This document shows positions 4,975 to 5,482 of a stretch of DNA of 5,482 nucleotides, in pieces. The translations under genes and the position numbers were made by a program. Source of the stretch: Candidatus Delongbacteria bacterium (GTDB taxonomy: Bacteria; Delongbacteria; UBA4055); contig JAQICF010000222.1 of assembly GCA_027858795.1 (NCBI GenBank), forward strand, positions 1 through 5,482, given 5' to 3'. Each line of letters starts with the position of its first letter. Within the stretch, counting starts at the first letter, position 1. The notes below the pieces were generated by a model that had not been told where the DNA came from, made no database searches, and worked only from the letters and a program-made list of their open reading frames with translations.

Positions 4975-5115
4975 TGTAATTTATCAATGAAGTAATTACA
5001 ATATTTAAAAATGAAAATTCGAATTCGTAGGGGCACAACATCTTGTGCCCGGGATACGAAAAGGGTTCAAGATATTGAACCCGTACGAATGTTTGAATTA
5101 GAAGTTAGAAGAAAG
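4975..5115 (+). repeat. Dispersed intergenic repeat, copy D, split by a double hairpin
   Basis: The core TGTAATTTATCAATGAAG...AATTACA (4975-5000) has perfect seven-base inverted ends. It continues as AATATTTAAAAATGAAAATTCGAATTC, close to copy A up to its AGAATTC. A roughly 70-base hairpin module (5023-5090) then interrupts it, after which the tail AATTAGAAGTTAGAAGAAAG (5096-5115) resumes, as in copy A. Unlike the other three copies it is not upstream of a minus-strand gene start; it lies between the convergent butanediol dehydrogenase and rhuM genes. Confidence 0.7.
5023..5090 (+). repeat. Double-hairpin element enclosed by an outer stem, MITE/REP-like
   Basis: Two perfect eight-base-pair hairpins with four-base loops follow each other: GGGCACAA/TTGTGCCC (5031-5038 with 5043-5050) and GGGTTCAA/TTGAACCC (5063-5070 with 5075-5082). 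An outer stem ATTCGTA (5023-5029) with TACGAAT (5084-5090) encloses both, giving a three-way-junction fold. TACGAA also occurs at 5055-5060 between the hairpins, so the left arm can pair with either site. The element is far richer in G+C than its surroundings. On the minus strand the second hairpin is followed by TTTT and could act as a weak terminator for rhuM. Confidence 0.8.
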
Positions 5116-5233
5116 ATATCACGTTTTATTAATTTTAGCCTTGCAATTTAAACAATGATCTATGAGAACACTTAATTCTGCTCCACGCTCAGTTGAGATT
5201 ATTATTCTTCGACTGATAAAACCATGGAATAGA
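5116..5233. other. Gene-free stretch after the repeat, no clear content
   Basis: Together with the terminator and repeat copy D this completes a 341-base region without a gene (4893-5233). I see no RNA gene, strong inverted repeat or terminator here. A minus-strand frame of 42 codons is open from 5247 to 5119 but has no good start, no ribosome binding site and no recognisable motif. Confidence 0.5.
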
Positions 5234-5482
5234 TCAGACCGGATCAATTAGTTTTTTTATTTCTTTATCAAAATCACTTACAAATAGTTGATCCTGAACG
5301 ATTCTGTATTTTTCAAATTCAGTTTCTGCTTTCTCTTTTGCTATCTGAGAGGATATTTTACCCGCATCCTTCAATACTGCCCTATCATCATACTCCAAAA
5401 AAAGATCAAGTCGTTTTGACCAATCCTGCATCGTCATCGGAATTTTTCTTTTAGCCCGTTCTTCTGCCAGATCTAAATAAGC
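5234..5482 (-). CDS. rhuM: RhuM-family protein, C-terminal part, cut by the window edge
   Basis: The frame is open from the right edge to a TGA at 5236-5234 and gives the last 82 residues of a RhuM-family (virulence RhuM) protein, normally over 300 residues. The visible part shows the family's C-terminal pattern: AYLDLAEERAKRKIPMTMQDW, then RLDLFLEYDDRAVLKDAGKIS and AKEKAETEFEKYRIVQDQL. The MTM is internal, since the frame continues without a break upstream of it; a start there would be wrong. RhuM was named from a Salmonella pathogenicity island, its biochemical function is unknown, and homologues are scattered over genomic islands and restriction-modification neighbourhoods. No terminator immediately follows the stop. 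The family call is from pattern memory but the match is extensive. Confidence 0.85.
   Translation of the reverse strand, partial: AYLDLAEERAKRKIPMTMQDWSKRLDLFLEYDDRAVLKDAGKISSQIAKEKAETEFEKYRIVQDQLFVSDFDKEIKKLIDPV

Noticed and set aside
5119..5247. Minus-strand 42-codon frame downstream of rhuM
   Set aside because: It begins only at a TTG inside the rhuM end, without a ribosome binding site, and I recognise no family; chance openness is likely at this length.

Overview
The window is AT-rich (about one third G+C by eye) bacterial DNA. The genes are compact, use ATG starts and mostly carry strong AAGGAG-type ribosome binding sites, and several sigma70-like -35/-10 pairs are visible. Strong Shine-Dalgarno sites argue against Bacteroidota. 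The gene content suggests an anaerobic or facultative low-GC fermenter, but I cannot place the lineage. The intergenic repeats resemble in style those of candidate phyla such as Cloacimonadota; that is a weak guess from memory.

Layout from left to right. The start of an unrecognised gene runs off the left edge (minus, 125-1), directly behind a GNAT acetyltransferase gene (minus, 675-136). Next comes an Hsp31/HchA-type DJ-1 superfamily gene (minus, 1753-899). Diverging from it is a solitary HicB-type antitoxin/regulator gene (plus, 2037-2450) with a promoter that contains a palindrome. The middle (3521-2472, minus) is a scarred mini-operon. It consists of a wrbA remnant with a large in-frame internal deletion, a nearly complete comB-like 2-phosphosulfolactate phosphatase gene, and the C-terminal third of a second GNAT gene, a paralogue of the first. 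The comB frame ends inside the GNAT-derived DNA. Divergent from this block is an intact zinc-dependent (R,R)-butanediol/acetoin dehydrogenase gene (plus, 3840-4892) with its own promoter and a strong intrinsic terminator. The right edge holds the C-terminal part of a RhuM-family gene (minus, 5482-5234).

The most interesting non-coding structure is a dispersed AT-rich repeat. It occurs once in each of the four larger intergenic regions (about 711-790, 1811-1918, 3581-3645, 4975-5115), always in the same orientation. Each copy has a TGTAATTTAT...AATTRCA core with imperfect inverted ends and a purine-rich tail of the TTAGAAG type. Three copies sit just upstream of minus-strand genes and could supply a minus-strand promoter. 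Two copies carry inserted hairpins; the one at 5023-5090 is a GC-richer double hairpin enclosed by a third stem.

The genes do not form one pathway. HchA (glyoxal/stress repair), the butanediol dehydrogenase (acetoin/butanediol redox balance), and the former WrbA (quinone reductase) are all compatible with carbonyl and redox metabolism. The hicB, GNAT and rhuM genes and the gene scars are typical of an accessory, rearranging region. I see no clear previously undescribed multi-gene system. The best leads are the repeat family and the deletion-built operon.
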